Source of the DNA: Bretschneidera sinensis
Taxonomy: Eukaryota; Streptophyta; Magnoliopsida; Brassicales; Akaniaceae
Direction of reading: 5' to 3'
Length of the DNA stretch: 64,000 nucleotides
NCBI GenBank assembly: GCA_023935145.1
Contig: CM043699.1
Coordinates: 128,466,536-128,530,535, forward strand
Below are positions 43,500 to 55,290 of the stretch, one piece after another; positions within the stretch are counted from its first letter, which is position 1; every line of letters begins with the position of its first letter. The notes under the pieces are model-generated. The model worked only from the letters and a program-made list of their open reading frames with translations, was not told where the DNA came from and searched no databases. The translations under genes and the position numbers were made by a program.

Positions 43500-45300
43500 T
43501 TGGTAAATACTTCACACACATGGAAAACTTCTCATAACTTTGCTTTTTCAAGCCCATCTCAATAGCACACCACTCAAACTTTGCTAGACTAACTGCTTTA
43601 GTACAGAAATCTGCATTGTTCACTATTGTATCATCTTTCTCCAAGATTATCACCTTTTCTTCAATCTTTTCCTGGATGAAGTGATATTGGATATCAATGT
43701 GCTTCGTCTGTGAATGAAATGCAGGATTCTTTGCTAAGAAGATAGTACATTGATTGTCACATTTCACCTTCAATGCTCATTGTTTAAACCCAAGTTCAGC
43801 ACATAACCTTTGAAGCCAAACCGCTTCCTTTCCAGCATGAGTTATCACCATATACTCTGCTTCTATGGATGAACGAGTAACAACACTTTGCTCTTGCTCA
43901 TCCAACTTACCGCTCCACCAAATAGATTGAACACATATCCGCTTGTAGACCTCCTGCAATCAATGTCTCATCCCTAGTCAGCATCAACCGATCATATAAT
44001 ATCAAGATTCTTCTTACCTCCCATACCTCCATAACACAATGCAAACTCTAACATGCCACAAAGATATCTAAGAACTCTCTTGATTGCAGTCCAATGCTCT
44101 TTCCGAGGATTAGACATATATCTGCTCAATACTCCCACTGCTTGGGCAATATCTGGTCTCATACACACCATAGTGTACATCAAGCTTCCAACCACACTAG
44201 CATAAGGTATGTGCGCCATCTCTTCAGCTTTTTCCTCGATCTTCAAACATGGCTTCGCAGATAACTTGGTTCCCAAAGGCATGAGAGTCCCTACCGGTTT
44301 GCTATTAGACATGTTAAATTTCTTCAACACTTCTTCAATATACTTCTTCTGACTTAGCCACAGTTTTCGATTTTCACGATCCATCTTTATCTACATACCC
44401 AAGATAAAGTTTGTTGACCCTAGGTATTTCATGTCAAATTGCCTTGCCAACGATGCTTTCACAGTGCTAATCATCTTCTTGTTATTTCTAATCAACAGCA
44501 TATCATCAATGTACAAGGTTAAAATAATAAAATCAACCCCTAACCTTTTCACATAAACACATTAATCAACATAACTGCGAGTGAACCCAAGCTGAATGAC
44601 ATATGTGTCAAACTTTTGGTACCACATCTATGGTGACTACTTTAGTCCGTACAAAGACTTTTTCAATTTACAAACCAGATCTTCCTTGCCTTTGCTCACA
44701 AAATCTTCAAGTTATTTCATGTAAATTTCCTCCTCTAAGTCCGCGTGAAGGAAAGCTGTCTTCACATCTAGATGCTCGACCTCTAGATCATAAGCAGCTT
44801 CCATGGATAGTACAAATCTGATAGATATCAACTTTGCATATCTCACCATAAACAATTCCCTCTATTTGCAAGTACCCTTTTGCAACTAGATGTGCCTTAT
44901 ACGTTTCTACCATTCCATCTGCATTTGTTTTCTTCTTAAAAACCCATTTAGACCCAATTTCCTTCCTATCTCTAGGAAATTTCACAAGGTTCCATGTTTC
45001 ATTCCTATCCAGTGCCTGCTTCTCCTCTTTCATAGCATCCTCCCACAGATTTGCATCATTTGAGGTCCTCGCCTCTTTCACTATGCTAGGATCATCACCA
45101 GTAATATTTAAAGCATACAATGCATTGCAAGTACTAGAGGAATACCTGATGAGTGGCCTCCTAACCCTTGTAGATCTCTTCATGATAGGCGTGGTCTCAA
45201 ACCCCGAGCCAGCATCTGAATCCTTGTCATCTATATCAGAAACATGAAAATCATGCTCAAACCTAATTGACTCAGAATCTGAAGTATCCGATGCAGTCTA
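43500..45300 (-). pseudogene. RT and RNase H relic of copia C
   Basis: From about 45183: KRSTRVRRPLIRYSSSTCNA, WEDAMKEEKQALDRNETWNL, SKWVFKKKTNADGMVETYKA then HLVAKGYLQIEGI. After stops the catalytic YIDD lies at 44501-44512. The frame 44384-43992 gives RKLWLSQKKYIEEVLKKFNM and YASVVGSLMYTMVCMRPDIA, and RNase H ends as SIEAEYMVITHAGKEAVWLQ and the KCDNQCTIFLAKNPAFHSQT block (43773-43417). Order is normal. Lesions include a stop in the RT palm and frame changes at about 43775 and 44390. Confidence 0.88.
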
Positions 45301-45342
45301 TAGGGTAGTCTCCCACTCTTTATATCCCGGGCTAAGATCAAT

Positions 45343-46396
45343 CTAAACCTGCTTTGGCTCTTCCGGTACATCTTGGACAGCCGCCACATCTCTTTTTGTT
45401 TCTCTGAACACAACATCTCTGTTGAAAATTGTACTCATGTTTTCTAGATTCCATAAATCGTACCACTTGACCCCATCCTTATAACCAATGAAAATGCACT
45501 TCACTGATTTTCTATCAAGTTTGTTCCTCTTTTTTTTTTGGCACATGTATATAACCATCACACCAAAACACCCTAACATAAGCCAAACTCAGCTTCTTCC
45601 CAAATAATGCCTCAAATAGTGTTTGATCTTACAAAGCTGATGTAGGTGTCCTGTTCTTCAGATAACATGTCGTAGCCACCGCCTCTGTCCAGAACTTCGG
45701 CTCCAAGCCTGCATAACTCAGCATACTCCTCGATTTCTCCATGAGTGATCGATTGAGTCTCTCGACCACTCCATTTTGTTGAGGTGTATATGGAGTTGTT
45801 TTTTGTCTTGTAATGTCACTTGCCACATAGAATTGCTTAACCTTGTTTGAGAAAAATTCTTCTCTATTATCTGTTTGCGGTACCTTTATCTTTCTTTCCA
45901 TATGATTTTCTACCAATGCTTTAAACTCACGGAACTTATCAAATGCTTCAGTTTTACTCTTAATGAAGTAAATCCATGCACAGCTTGAAAAATCATCAAT
46001 GAAAGAGACGTAATACCTTGATTTTCCAAGAGATTGGACCGAAACTGGCCCAAACACATCACTATGTATCAAATCCAGAATACTATTCGCCCTCATGCCA
46101 GTGGACTTAAAACTCACACAGTTCTGCTTACCATGTAGACAATGCTCACAAAAACCGAATCCCACGGAGCTATCTGAGACCCCCTTCACCATCTGCTTCG
46201 ACGATAAAGTAGATAGTCTCTTTTCACCTATATGCTCAAGCCTTTGAGCCCACAACACAGAGGACTTCGCATCATCATCAGTCACCTCCTTAGAGATAAA
46301 ACCTCTATTACACTGACTTTGTACTATACTTCCCAGCAACTTGTACAACGTACCATATAGAACACCCCATACGATAACTAGAGATCCATGAGTCAT
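45343..46396 (-). pseudogene. Integrase relic of copia C
   Basis: Open from 46396 to 45629 (255 codons): LWAQRLEHIGEKRLSTLSSK (gag_pre-integrase), CEHCLHGKQNCVSF, SILDLIHSDVFGPVSVQSLG (first Asp), FIDDFSSCAWIYFIKSK, KVPQTDNREEFFSNK (second Asp) and TPQQNGVVERLNRSLMEKSR (Glu). All three acidic residues are kept. A stop near 45629 cuts the C-terminus, whose remnant (FGVMVIYM, CIFIGYKDGVKWYDLWNLEN) continues to about 45430. Confidence 0.9.
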
Positions 46397-47385
46397 TTGT
46401 ATGAATTTTTGTCATAATTGAAATTCACTCCTCTATCTGTCATCTTGCTGACTGACATCAGGTTCCTGCTGAGACGCGGAATATGCATCATGCTTGGAAG
46501 TGTCCTGAGCGTCCTTTCATTCATCTTCAACTTCATCCTCCCACAACGAATAATTTTCACCAGAGAGTTATCTCCCAATAAAATGTTTTCCCCATCATAG
46601 GTTTCATATTCACGAAACCAATCTCTGTGAGGTGCCACATAAAAGGATGCTCATGTGTCAATTATCCAAACACTTCGATCTGATTGAGCCAAACAAGATG
46701 CCATATTTAAGTCACCAGCATCATCGCCATACTGGTTCTTGTTTCCTGAAGCTAATATCTCGCCTGTCCGCATTTCATGGTTCACACTCTTACTTCTGTA
46801 ATCCTTCTTCAGATGTCCGAGCTTCCTACACTTCCAACATTTCAACCCATATTTATCCCAACTTTTTGATCTTCCCCTGGGCTTGAGTTTATCACCAGAC
46901 CTCTTGTAATATTTATCATGGGTTCGCCCTCACATAGATAAGGCCTCCTTTGACAAGTTCTCTGTACCCTGCCGCCTCATCTCCTCATACAATAATGTCG
47001 CCACGACATTTGCAAAGGACAGATCAGTCATACCACAACCAATCACAACTATCAAGTTATCCCACGAATCAGGTAGTGAACAGAGCAGTGTAATAGTCTT
47101 ATCGTCATCCATGACATCAACACTAATAGATAATAACTAACCTATCAAAGTGTTGAACTCATGTAGATGAACAGAGAAAGAATCGCCATCAGCCATCCAA
47201 AGATTGTACAACTTCTTTCGCAGAAACAGTTTGTTTACTAGATATTTACTCTAATAAAGGCTTTCCAGCTTCTTCCAGAATTCTTTCACAATCTTCTCTC
47301 TAGAAACGTTTATCCGAATAGAATTGGCCAAGTACAGTCAAATCAGACTTTGTGCCTTCCGATTGAGCTTCTCCCACTCCGTGAT
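46397..47385 (-). pseudogene. gag and protease relic of copia C
   Basis: gag remains from 47385: EWEKLNRKAQSL, then FWKKLESLY, then 47112-46930 with MDDDKTITLLCSLPDSWDNL. A basic stretch precedes the zinc knuckle CWKCRKLGHLKKDY (last Cys is Tyr). The protease site WIIDT is cut by a stop at about 46650 and resumes VAPHRDWFREYETYDGENIL, RIPRLSRNLMSVSKM-like sequence. The 5' end of gag is removed by insertion of D. Confidence 0.87.
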
Positions 47386-47571
47386 TGTAATAGCCGTGTT
47401 CTTAAAGTATGGGTAAAGAAGTAATTTAATAAATATGATATGGAATTAAAATAAAATAATATATACATGAAAGGTTTATTGTTTGAATAAAATAATTCTT
47501 TTGAAAAAAAAAGAAAAAACTGGACGTGTGATGGTGTGGATACAAAGAAAAAGAAAAAGAAAAAAAAAGTG

Positions 47572-47618
<47 letters not shown>

Positions 47619-49265
47619 GTTTTTCTTTTATCTATTCATTTCTTACCAAATCCTGTTTTGTTTTCTCCTTTTCCTCAATTCAAACTACTATATTTCTCTA
47701 AACACTTGGGGACCTAAAGAAAGATCGAAAGAGTAAAATTTTGAAGGGGTTTACGAGAGAATTTTATAGAGAGTCACGAGAAGTTCTAAAAAAACATAAA
47801 GTAATAATGTGAAGTTTATTTTTTTAAATTTAGCATACATGAAATTCAATGTTGGAATTTTCAAAGGATGTGAATCATGGAGGAATTGAAGAATAAATTA
47901 GAAATTTAATATAAATATTATGTCAGGTATTGACGATCAGCAACCGGGGGAAATTGCTGAAATGAGTAGGAAAGGCGAGGTGATCCACAAGTAGCTCTAA
48001 ATGCTACGTGGTGAGTTAGATTTACTTTAAATAATCAAGATAAATATGAAATATATAGTGATACTATTTGAATAAATCATTAACTTATGATTTGGTGATA
48101 GATGAAAGTTGGTTGATAGGTATGTTAAGAATAATGGATGTGTAGAGAATTATTTTATGAGAAATAATATTGTTGGAATAATGAGCCGATTTAATAATAA
48201 AGGTGATAAGTGAAATTCTTGATAAGCTATGGTTGATGATTTGATATGATTTATGAGGAGAGGAATTTAGTGGAATTTTTCAAATAATAATTTGAGAATA
48301 ATCAGGATAGCTAATTTGAATGTTTGAATACATGTTTGTTTCTATATTATTGTTCATATGCATATTTCATATCATTATTCATATGCATATGAATAAAATA
48401 AAAGAACCGAGAAGGCAGCCGGTCGAAATGAAAATAAAAGAACCGAAAAGACAGCTAGTCTAAATGAAAATAAAAGAACTAGGAGAGCAGTCGATCTAAG
48501 CTAAAATATGTCGACATGTGGGAAGAAGTTCCCAATTAATAATTCATGTATTACATCTGTTTTAAATATTGATTTTTTTTATTGAGATGCTAAAGTGCTA
48601 TTCATGATTATAAATTATTGATAGATGAATGAGTCTCACAGAGAGACAATTATGCTAAGAATAAATATGGAAATATGAAATGATGAGAATTATCTGTGTG
48701 ACTAATTATATGCTGTGAACCTCATAATGAGTAATTATGAGATAGAATTTATAATCTCAAGATGATGATTAACTATATGAAAAGAATAGATTTATAAAGG
48801 ATGGAGATTTGATATGAGTAGTGATAATAGAATGTTATTATAAAAATATAAAAGATATAGATGAATGAATATTGGAAGACTACTTATATAAATTGAATAC
48901 TTCTAATAAGTTTAATTCACTGAGCTTGTGAAGCTTACTCCTCATTGTATAATGATTTCAGGTGGCTGGCAGGACAGATAGTTTGGTGAGTTGAGATTCA
49001 GACGAAGTCATTATTTGTAAGCCACGTGGTTCACATCCTCAGACTAATGGAAAAAAAAATATATTTGTAAATATTCATGCATATTACGTTGTATATAATG
49101 TTTAAGTCAAGATCTGAATGATGTATCTCCCCTGTTGAGAGTTGAGGATTGATTTAATAATTACAGTTGGTGTTATTTTTATTGTTGCATATATATGTCG
49201 TGCTAAGATTTTCAAAATGTGACAACACCGTCTCGAGGGTGGCCAACCCAGGATAGGTCGTTACA
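47386..49265 (+). repeat. 5' LTR of chromovirus D
   Basis: 1,880 bp, from tgtaatagccg to aggtcgttaca. Contains a compound microsatellite (47572-47619), three 34-bp units of the aaagaaccgagaaggcagcc type (48388-48500) and one minisatellite unit. Confidence 0.9.
47572..47619. repeat. Compound TA/CA/TA microsatellite in D LTR
   Basis: About nine TA, eight CA and eight TA units in succession. It sits where the other family LTRs have a short TATA tract. Confidence 0.9.
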
Positions 49266-49269
49266 ATTT

Positions 49270-49281
49270 TGGTATCATAGC
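49270..49281 (+). other. Primer-binding site of chromovirus D
   Basis: tggtatcatagc; one mismatch (G to T) from the initiator tRNA-Met complement. Confidence 0.85.
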
Positions 49282-49339
49282 ATTAGGTTTATGATTCAGT
49301 AGACTATATAAGAAGAAAGAAAGTGGAAGATTAAAATAA

Positions 49340-50460
49340 ATTATATTTTAATGAATAGTATGAGAATAACACGTGGATGTACTAGAGCTAGAGTTAGAGT
49401 TTTTGATTTGAGAGGGTATGGTAGCCCCAATATTTTGATAAGCCAAGGTTGAGTCTGAATCTATGGCTCCTAGAAGGGAACGTGTTGACAGTATAATTGA
49501 TATTAGTAGATGTGTGAGAGAATCTGAAGTTGAAAGAGATGAGCTAAGATAAGCTCTTACACATGCTCTTGAGAAAATGAATGTAACAGATGATAGAGTT
49601 GATAGCCTATAGCATAGACTTGATGAACAGGCTAGAGTAGTGCTTGAGGTTGTTGTAAATCCAATAATGGTAAATGTTCAAAGATGAAAAGTGAGTTTAT
49701 GCACGAGATGCAGAGAGATTGTTTTGTTAGATATATTAAGTCGAATGTTTTCTTGTTTAAAGGATCTATGAATCATTTTAAGCCTGAGTTTTGGGTGACT
49801 CATGTAAAGAGATTATTTGGTATTTTACCAGTAATTGACAGGCAAAGGATTGCCTTTGCTTCATTTGAGTTAGAAGGAGAAGCTTTGGAATGATGGGAGG
49901 ATATTTTTCCTAGAGTAAGTGCATATGTTGATAGACCCTTAACCTGGAATAGGTTTAACGAGTTTTTCCTCGATAAATACTTTTCTTATACCTTTAGAGC
50001 CCAACAAGATAGAGATTTTATTTATTTGAGGCAAATATGTTGACAATGACTCAGTATGATAGCAGATTTGTGGCTTTGACAAGGTCTGTATCGAAAATGG
50101 TAGATATAAAGGAGAATATGTGTAAGAGATTCATAGATGGACTACCTTTTGAGATTAAATCGAAACTTCTTTACATGAGGCATATGAATTATGTTACGTT
50201 GGCGAATATAACACTTCAGATTGAGAAGGAGGTGATGGAATTTAGAGATAAGAGGAATTGGCAGAAGAGGTCTAGATTTGAAGAACCCAAAAGTGGTACC
50301 AATATAAGTGTGCAAGGTGGGAGACCACCCAGAGAAGGCGTTCCTTGTCACAGGACACTATAGTACAGAGTTAGAGGTAAGCAGTATCTGTTACTTCTGT
50401 AGCTCAAAGTAATATCTGTGGGACCCTTAGATTTGGGAGACAGGTTATATGAACTCGGTG
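49340..50460 (+). pseudogene. gag relic of chromovirus D
   Basis: Better kept than in A. The 49684-49893 frame reads KGSMNHFKPEFWVTHVKRLF and DRQRIAFASFELEGEALE, then a stop where F keeps Trp-Trp (TGATGG at 49891-49896). Next TWNRFNEFFLDKYF and a frame change, then 50037-50363 with QYDSRFVALTRSVSKMVDI, FIDGLPFEIKSKLLYMRHMN and KRNWQKRSRFEEP. Stops follow; it ends at 50460 inside the region that in A precedes the protease. Confidence 0.88.
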
Positions 50461-50642
50461 TTGATAAGTGCTTAAATATTAATATTTAGGCCCCTTAATT
50501 TACATTTATTAAGTCCTTAGTTTATGTTATTTCATGCTATTTTATTTCTTTTCTGTGTTTTCTGTGTTTTTATAAGTTTTTGGAGAAAAAGAAGAACTTT
50601 AAAACTATCGAGCTTAAAGAGCAAAAGTTGGAGTCTGCTTAG

Positions 50643-50755
50643 TGCGATCGAGCGCAACAGCGCTCAAGCACCCCTGCCAGGATTGAGCGCACTTACACTC
50701 GCGTGCACAAGAAGAAGGCTCAAGCGTACAAGTCTGTGATCAAGCGCACACGCGC
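50643..50755 (+). repeat. Iterated tgcgatcgagcgca motif array in E LTR
   Basis: Full and partial copies at about 50643, 50659 (cgctcaagca), 50683 (attgagcgca), 50719 and 50736 (gatcaagcgca). Followed about 100 bases later by a TATA box. Confidence 0.75.
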
Positions 50756-50858
50756 CTCAGTGAATAGAAAAATGGCAGAACTTGTTTTTGAAAGTAGGGT
50801 AGGGTTTTGTTTTACGAGTTTAGGGTTTCCAAATGTTTCAAAACCCTAGAAATAGGCC

Positions 50859-50864
50859 TATAAA
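50859..50864 (+). promoter_or_regulatory. TATA box in E LTR
   Basis: ggcctataaacata, downstream of the GC-rich array, as in N and H. Confidence 0.6.
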
Positions 50865-51743
50865 CATAGAAAGAAAGAAGATTCTGAAGATGAGACTTTT
50901 ACAGAAGAATTGACGACTCTTCTCTATAGCTCTTTCGGGTTTCTTCTTTCCTTTATTTTATTTTATGAAGATGTTTAACATCAAACTCATGTGTAACTAA
51001 TTTATTAGTAGGGCTTGATTGAAGCCCTGATTATGTGACTCAGTAATTCAATATTGATGCCTTTGCGATAGTTATGTTGTGATGCTTAACTTGATTAATA
51101 CCTGTTTTCTTGAATTCCTCATATGTGTTTGCCTTATTAACATATGCATGTGGTATGGACTAGTTAGTTAAATCAATTTGGATGGCCGAGTCTTGGGTTT
51201 AACAATAGTAACAAAAGAAATCCATGTTGGGTTCATGGGTTAATCAACATGGGAAACCGGGAGTATATACCATGCCCTAGGTCTCGTGTGTTTGTCAATT
51301 TCCACAGATATTATGCTTTCTTAAAGAAAATCTTAGTATACACGATGCTAAATCATTTGAGAAATAAAAGAGTTAGAGTATGCACCATGCCTAACTCGTT
51401 GCTTAGGGAAATCAATAGCTTAAGAAGTATACACCATGCCTTTAGGTTGACAAACTTTAGGTATTCATAGTGTGATTAAAGCATTGACATATTATTTTAT
51501 TGTGGAAGCATGATTAGTGGTGGATATCAAGTCCCTATGCTTTTATCATTATCAATTCAAACTCAATACTTATTTCTGTCGTTTTATATTATGAAATTAA
51601 TTTTAAATTAGAATTTACCAATTCCTGTGGAGATGATCTCGCATTTGCAACACTATACTACTATGTTGACCTTGTGCACTTGCAAGTAAAATCGTTTAAT
51701 TATTTGCTTATTAATTTAGGTGGATAATTGCACGACAAGTTTT

Positions 51744-51761
51744 TGGTGCCGTTGTCGGGGA
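51744..51761 (+). other. Primer-binding site of element E (tRNA-Asp type)
   Basis: tggtgccgttgtcgggga; two changes from the tRNA-Asp complement typical of Athila elements. Confidence 0.88.
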
Positions 51762-51869
51762 TTGTGTTAAATTCTGTTTGGAATTATTTTCGTTAGTTTT
51801 ATTATTCTGTTATTTTTTTTTTATCAAAAATCTAATTTTTACTTTCTTTTTGTTTTTCTATTTCAGGGG

Positions 51870-52303
51870 TGCAGCAGAGCAGTTTCTGGCAGTGCGATCA
51901 AGCGCACGTCCATTGCGATCGAGCGCAGTTCTTGAAGCGATCGAGCGCAAAAAGTCCATAAACTACTCAAACAGCAGTACTAAAGCTACTGCACTGAAGA
52001 ATCTCAACTTATTCATGCAAGGGCTTCGATTCAGGAATCCAACCATCTTTTCACTAGATATAGAGATTGATCGGACCATTTGACAAAGGCCTAGAGATAA
52101 CATTGAGGAGGAAGAAGAAGAATTAGAGGGAGAAGCACCAATGACGGAATAGTTTGACAACCAACCACCACCAGAGCGAAGACCCATGAAACAATCCTTC
52201 ATCCCAAGGAACCTCAACCAGCCCTCATGCATTGCTTATCAACCAGAGGTAGAAGAAAATTATTACATATCCTTACAGATACTCAGTGTTTTGACTCATT
52301 TCA
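51870..52303 (+). pseudogene. gag 5' piece of element E
   Basis: Leader with three further tgcgatcgagcgca-type motifs (51892-51950), then an acidic run (EEEEEELEGEAP), and the typical Athila gag start MKQSFIPRNLNQPSCIAYQP-like sequence. A stop follows MTE (52150). The piece ends at TQCFDSFHV/LSVLTHF, the exact site of F (TSD tttca). Confidence 0.8.
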
Positions 52304-54839
52304 TGTAACGACCCATCCCGGGTTGGTTACCGCCGAAACGGTGTCATCACATTTTGAAATCTCAGCACGACACATATATGCAACAATAAAAATAAATAAC
52401 ACCAAAAAAAATTTATATCAACCCAATATTAAAACATTCTATACAACGTAAAATGCATGAAAATTTACAAATAAATTTTTCATTTTTATTTTCTCATTAG
52501 TCTGAGGATGATAACACGTACGTGGCTTACAGAAAATGGTTTCTTCTGAACCTCAACTCACCAAACTATTTACCAAGCCTGCTACCTGAAAATTATTGTA
52601 CAATGAGAGGTGAGCTTCACAAGCTCAGTGAATTAAATTTACTAAAAGTATTTCAAATTCCATAAATAGTCCTTTAATATTTAATCTTTTATTTTGCACA
52701 TAACCTGATGACAAATTTCTATTATCATTACACATGTCATAAGATTCTTTCTCTATCAATATCTTATTCTCAACCATTAGTCCACCTTAAGACCATCAGT
52801 TATCTAATAATTACCTCGTAATGAGGTTCACATCATAAAGTCTACCATTTAGATAAGTCTTAGCACCATAACTGTCTCTTTCTATGAGACTCAACAATCT
52901 ATAATTAAATCCACAATAATGTACCACATCTCAGCATTTCAATGATCTCATCATCATAGCTGTCTCTTTTTATGAGACTCAGCCATCATTCACGACAATA
53001 TACCACATCTCAGCTTTTCAATAATATTATCATCATAGCTATCTCTTTTTATGAGACTCAGCCATCATTCACAATAATATACCACATCTCATATTTTCAA
53101 TAATATTTTCATCATAACTGTCTCTTTCTGTGAGACTCAATCATCTATAATTATATTTACGATGATACATCACACCTCAGCATTTTGATAACGCAGTAAT
53201 AATTAAAACAGATGAAAATGCATGAATGATTATGATGGGAACGTCTTCCCACCTGTCGAAGGTTGTTATTATCTTAGACCGGTCCCTTCCCAGTTCTTTC
53301 CTTTGTAACTTGTCCCGGTTGCCATGGAATTTTTTCCAGCATATACCAGTTGTCATGGTGTCCCTTTTATTTCCAGCCCACATTGGGTGCCACTGTTTTT
53401 CAATGAGACCGGCTGCCTTCCCGGTTCTTTAATTTTCATTAGACCGACTGCCTTCCCGGTTCTTTTCTTTCTCATTTAATGCATATGTATATGAGCAATG
53501 ATATGAAATATGCATATAAACAGCAATATAAAAACAACATATAAATTCAAAACACTTAAATTGGCTATCCTAATTATTCTCAAAAATTCCTCTCATCCCA
53601 AATCATATCAAATAATCCATTAAAGCTTGTCAAGATTCGCCAAATTTCATCCCAAATCATATCAAATAATCCATCAAAGCTTGTCAAGATCCACTAAATT
53701 TCATCTCATCATAATTCATATTAAAACATCAGTATAACTCATCAATAATTTATTTATCGCTTTCATTCTCCAATAAACTTATTATTCCCAAAAATATTAT
53801 TTCTCACCAAAAATATTTCTACATGCCCAGATTTCCTATCATACCCATAAATCAATTTTTTTTTTTCATCTATCACCCAAGCATACATCAATAATTTATT
53901 TTAATAATATCACTAGATATCTTATTTTTTATTTAGACTACTTAAAGTAAATTCAACTCACCACGTAGCTCTTAAAGCTACCCGTGGATCATCTTCTTGT
54001 CTTTCCTGTTTCTCTCAGAAATTCCCCAAGTTGTAGATCGTCAACACCTGACATCATATTTGTATAAATTTTCTAATTTATTCTTCAATTTGATATAAAC
54101 TACACACTTTGAAAGTTCCCACTTTGAACTTAGAGAAACTTTATAATTGTCAGAAATTCAAAAATAAACACTATGATATTACCATATGCTTTTCTGATAG
54201 CTATTCTTGATTTTCTATGAAATTCCGCAGAAAATCCCTTCAAAATTTTGCTCTTCCAACATTTCTTTAAGTCTCCAAAGATTTAAGGAAAAAAAAAACT
54301 AATAAGGAATTAAACGAATTTTGTTAAGTAAGCTTAGTGCTTACACCTGATGCCTATATATACACGGTTTCAGTTTCAGCCTTTCTCCCAAATTCTCAAA
54401 CGGCCAGGAAAATATTTCATTCAATGGCCCATCCCTAATTATATTGTCACCCAACGACAAGGCATATTTATGGCCATCATTATAGTCATAACCGGCCAAC
54501 TAAAACTTTGAAAACGAAGTGGTAGCAGGTGCTGCCACTTGTTCCTCTTTTTTTTTGATTTTTTTTTTTTGAAAATTAATTTTTTTTCTTTTCCTTCTTG
54601 ACGTTTTGGATGTCCAGATTTTTTTTTACTTTTTTTCTTTTAATGACATCCATGTCCCAAAAATCTTTTAATGACATCCACATCCCAAAATCCTTTAATG
54701 ACGTCCATGTCCCAGAATTTTTTTTTTTAAAAGAATTATTTTGTTCAATACTAAACCCTTTGCGTAAACTATATGATTTTAATTTCATGCTATAATTAAT
54801 TTACTTCTTTACCCTTACTTTACGAATACGAGTATTACA
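52304..54839 (-). repeat. 3' LTR of chromovirus F
   Basis: 2,536 bp, from tgtaacgaccc to gtattaca. Four minisatellite units at about 52885, 52962, 53038 and 53114. A TATA tract (cctatatatacacgg on plus) at 54353-54367. Confidence 0.93.
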
Positions 54840-54880
54840 ATTCTACCCACCTTACAAAAATTTCGTCCTCGAAATTTCTT
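54840..54880 (-). other. PPT and stem-loop of chromovirus F
   Basis: Plus strand attctacccaccttac then aaatttcg-tcct-cgaaattt (arms of 8 bp). Sense PPT GTAAGGTGGGTAGAAT adjoins the 3' LTR. Confidence 0.78.
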
Positions 54881-54889
54881 TACTTTGCT

Positions 54890-55290
54890 CCATAAACAAT
54901 TGTGAATAATACCTCTTCATAATTGTTTCACACTTTCACGTAATCTCTTCAACATCCTTATTCCGCCGTCGTACTTGAACTAATGCAATTTCTTTATTAT
55001 ACAAAACTTGTTTCTTTTCTCTAAAATCTTTATTGGTACATGTATATACACCCAATCTTTCTCCACAACCTCATAGGGTCCCATATACCTCAGATTCAGC
55101 TCTCCCTTCCTGTTTAAATCTCAATACACTTTTTCATTGAGATATTTTTCGATACACTAACTCACCTACTTGAAACTCGAGAGATCTTCCTTTAAAATCG
55201 GCAAAGTTAATTGGTTCTCTCTAACCGATTTGATTATCTCAGTTGTTAACTCAATAATTGCTGGATCAAATATATTTCTTTCTAGTAAGC
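54890..55290 (-). pseudogene. Integrase C-terminus and chromodomain relic of F
   Basis: On minus: NFADFKGRSLEFQVGELVYR, then RNKDVEEIT*KCETIMKRYY, the chromodomain tail. The integrase zinc finger and catalytic core known from A (8412-8950) are absent; sequence passes from a tgcttactagaaag block straight to gaaatatatttgatcc. Confidence 0.8.

Larger units (their letters stand above)
43093..47385 (-). mobile_element. Tork-type Ty1/copia element C, cut by D
   Basis: 3' LTR at 43093-43490 (left edge approximate, set by a TG next to the LINE end). On minus: RNase H, RT, IN, PR, gag. The gag reading ends at 47385, where the 5' LTR of chromovirus D begins; the start of gag, the PBS and the 5' LTR lie beyond D and outside the window. 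Many stops. Confidence 0.88.
47386..50461 (+). mobile_element. Chromovirus D, 5' part (Tekay/Del-like)
   Basis: 5' LTR 47386-49265, primer site, gag relic; interrupted at 50461 by E. Left target duplicate gtgat (47381-47385); the partner would be past the window end. Same family as A, F and the solo LTR. Confidence 0.9.
50462..51737 (+). repeat. 5' LTR of element E
   Basis: 1,276 bp. Starts tgataagtgcttaaatatta and ends ttgcacgaca. The start resembles the N LTR start. Confidence 0.85.
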
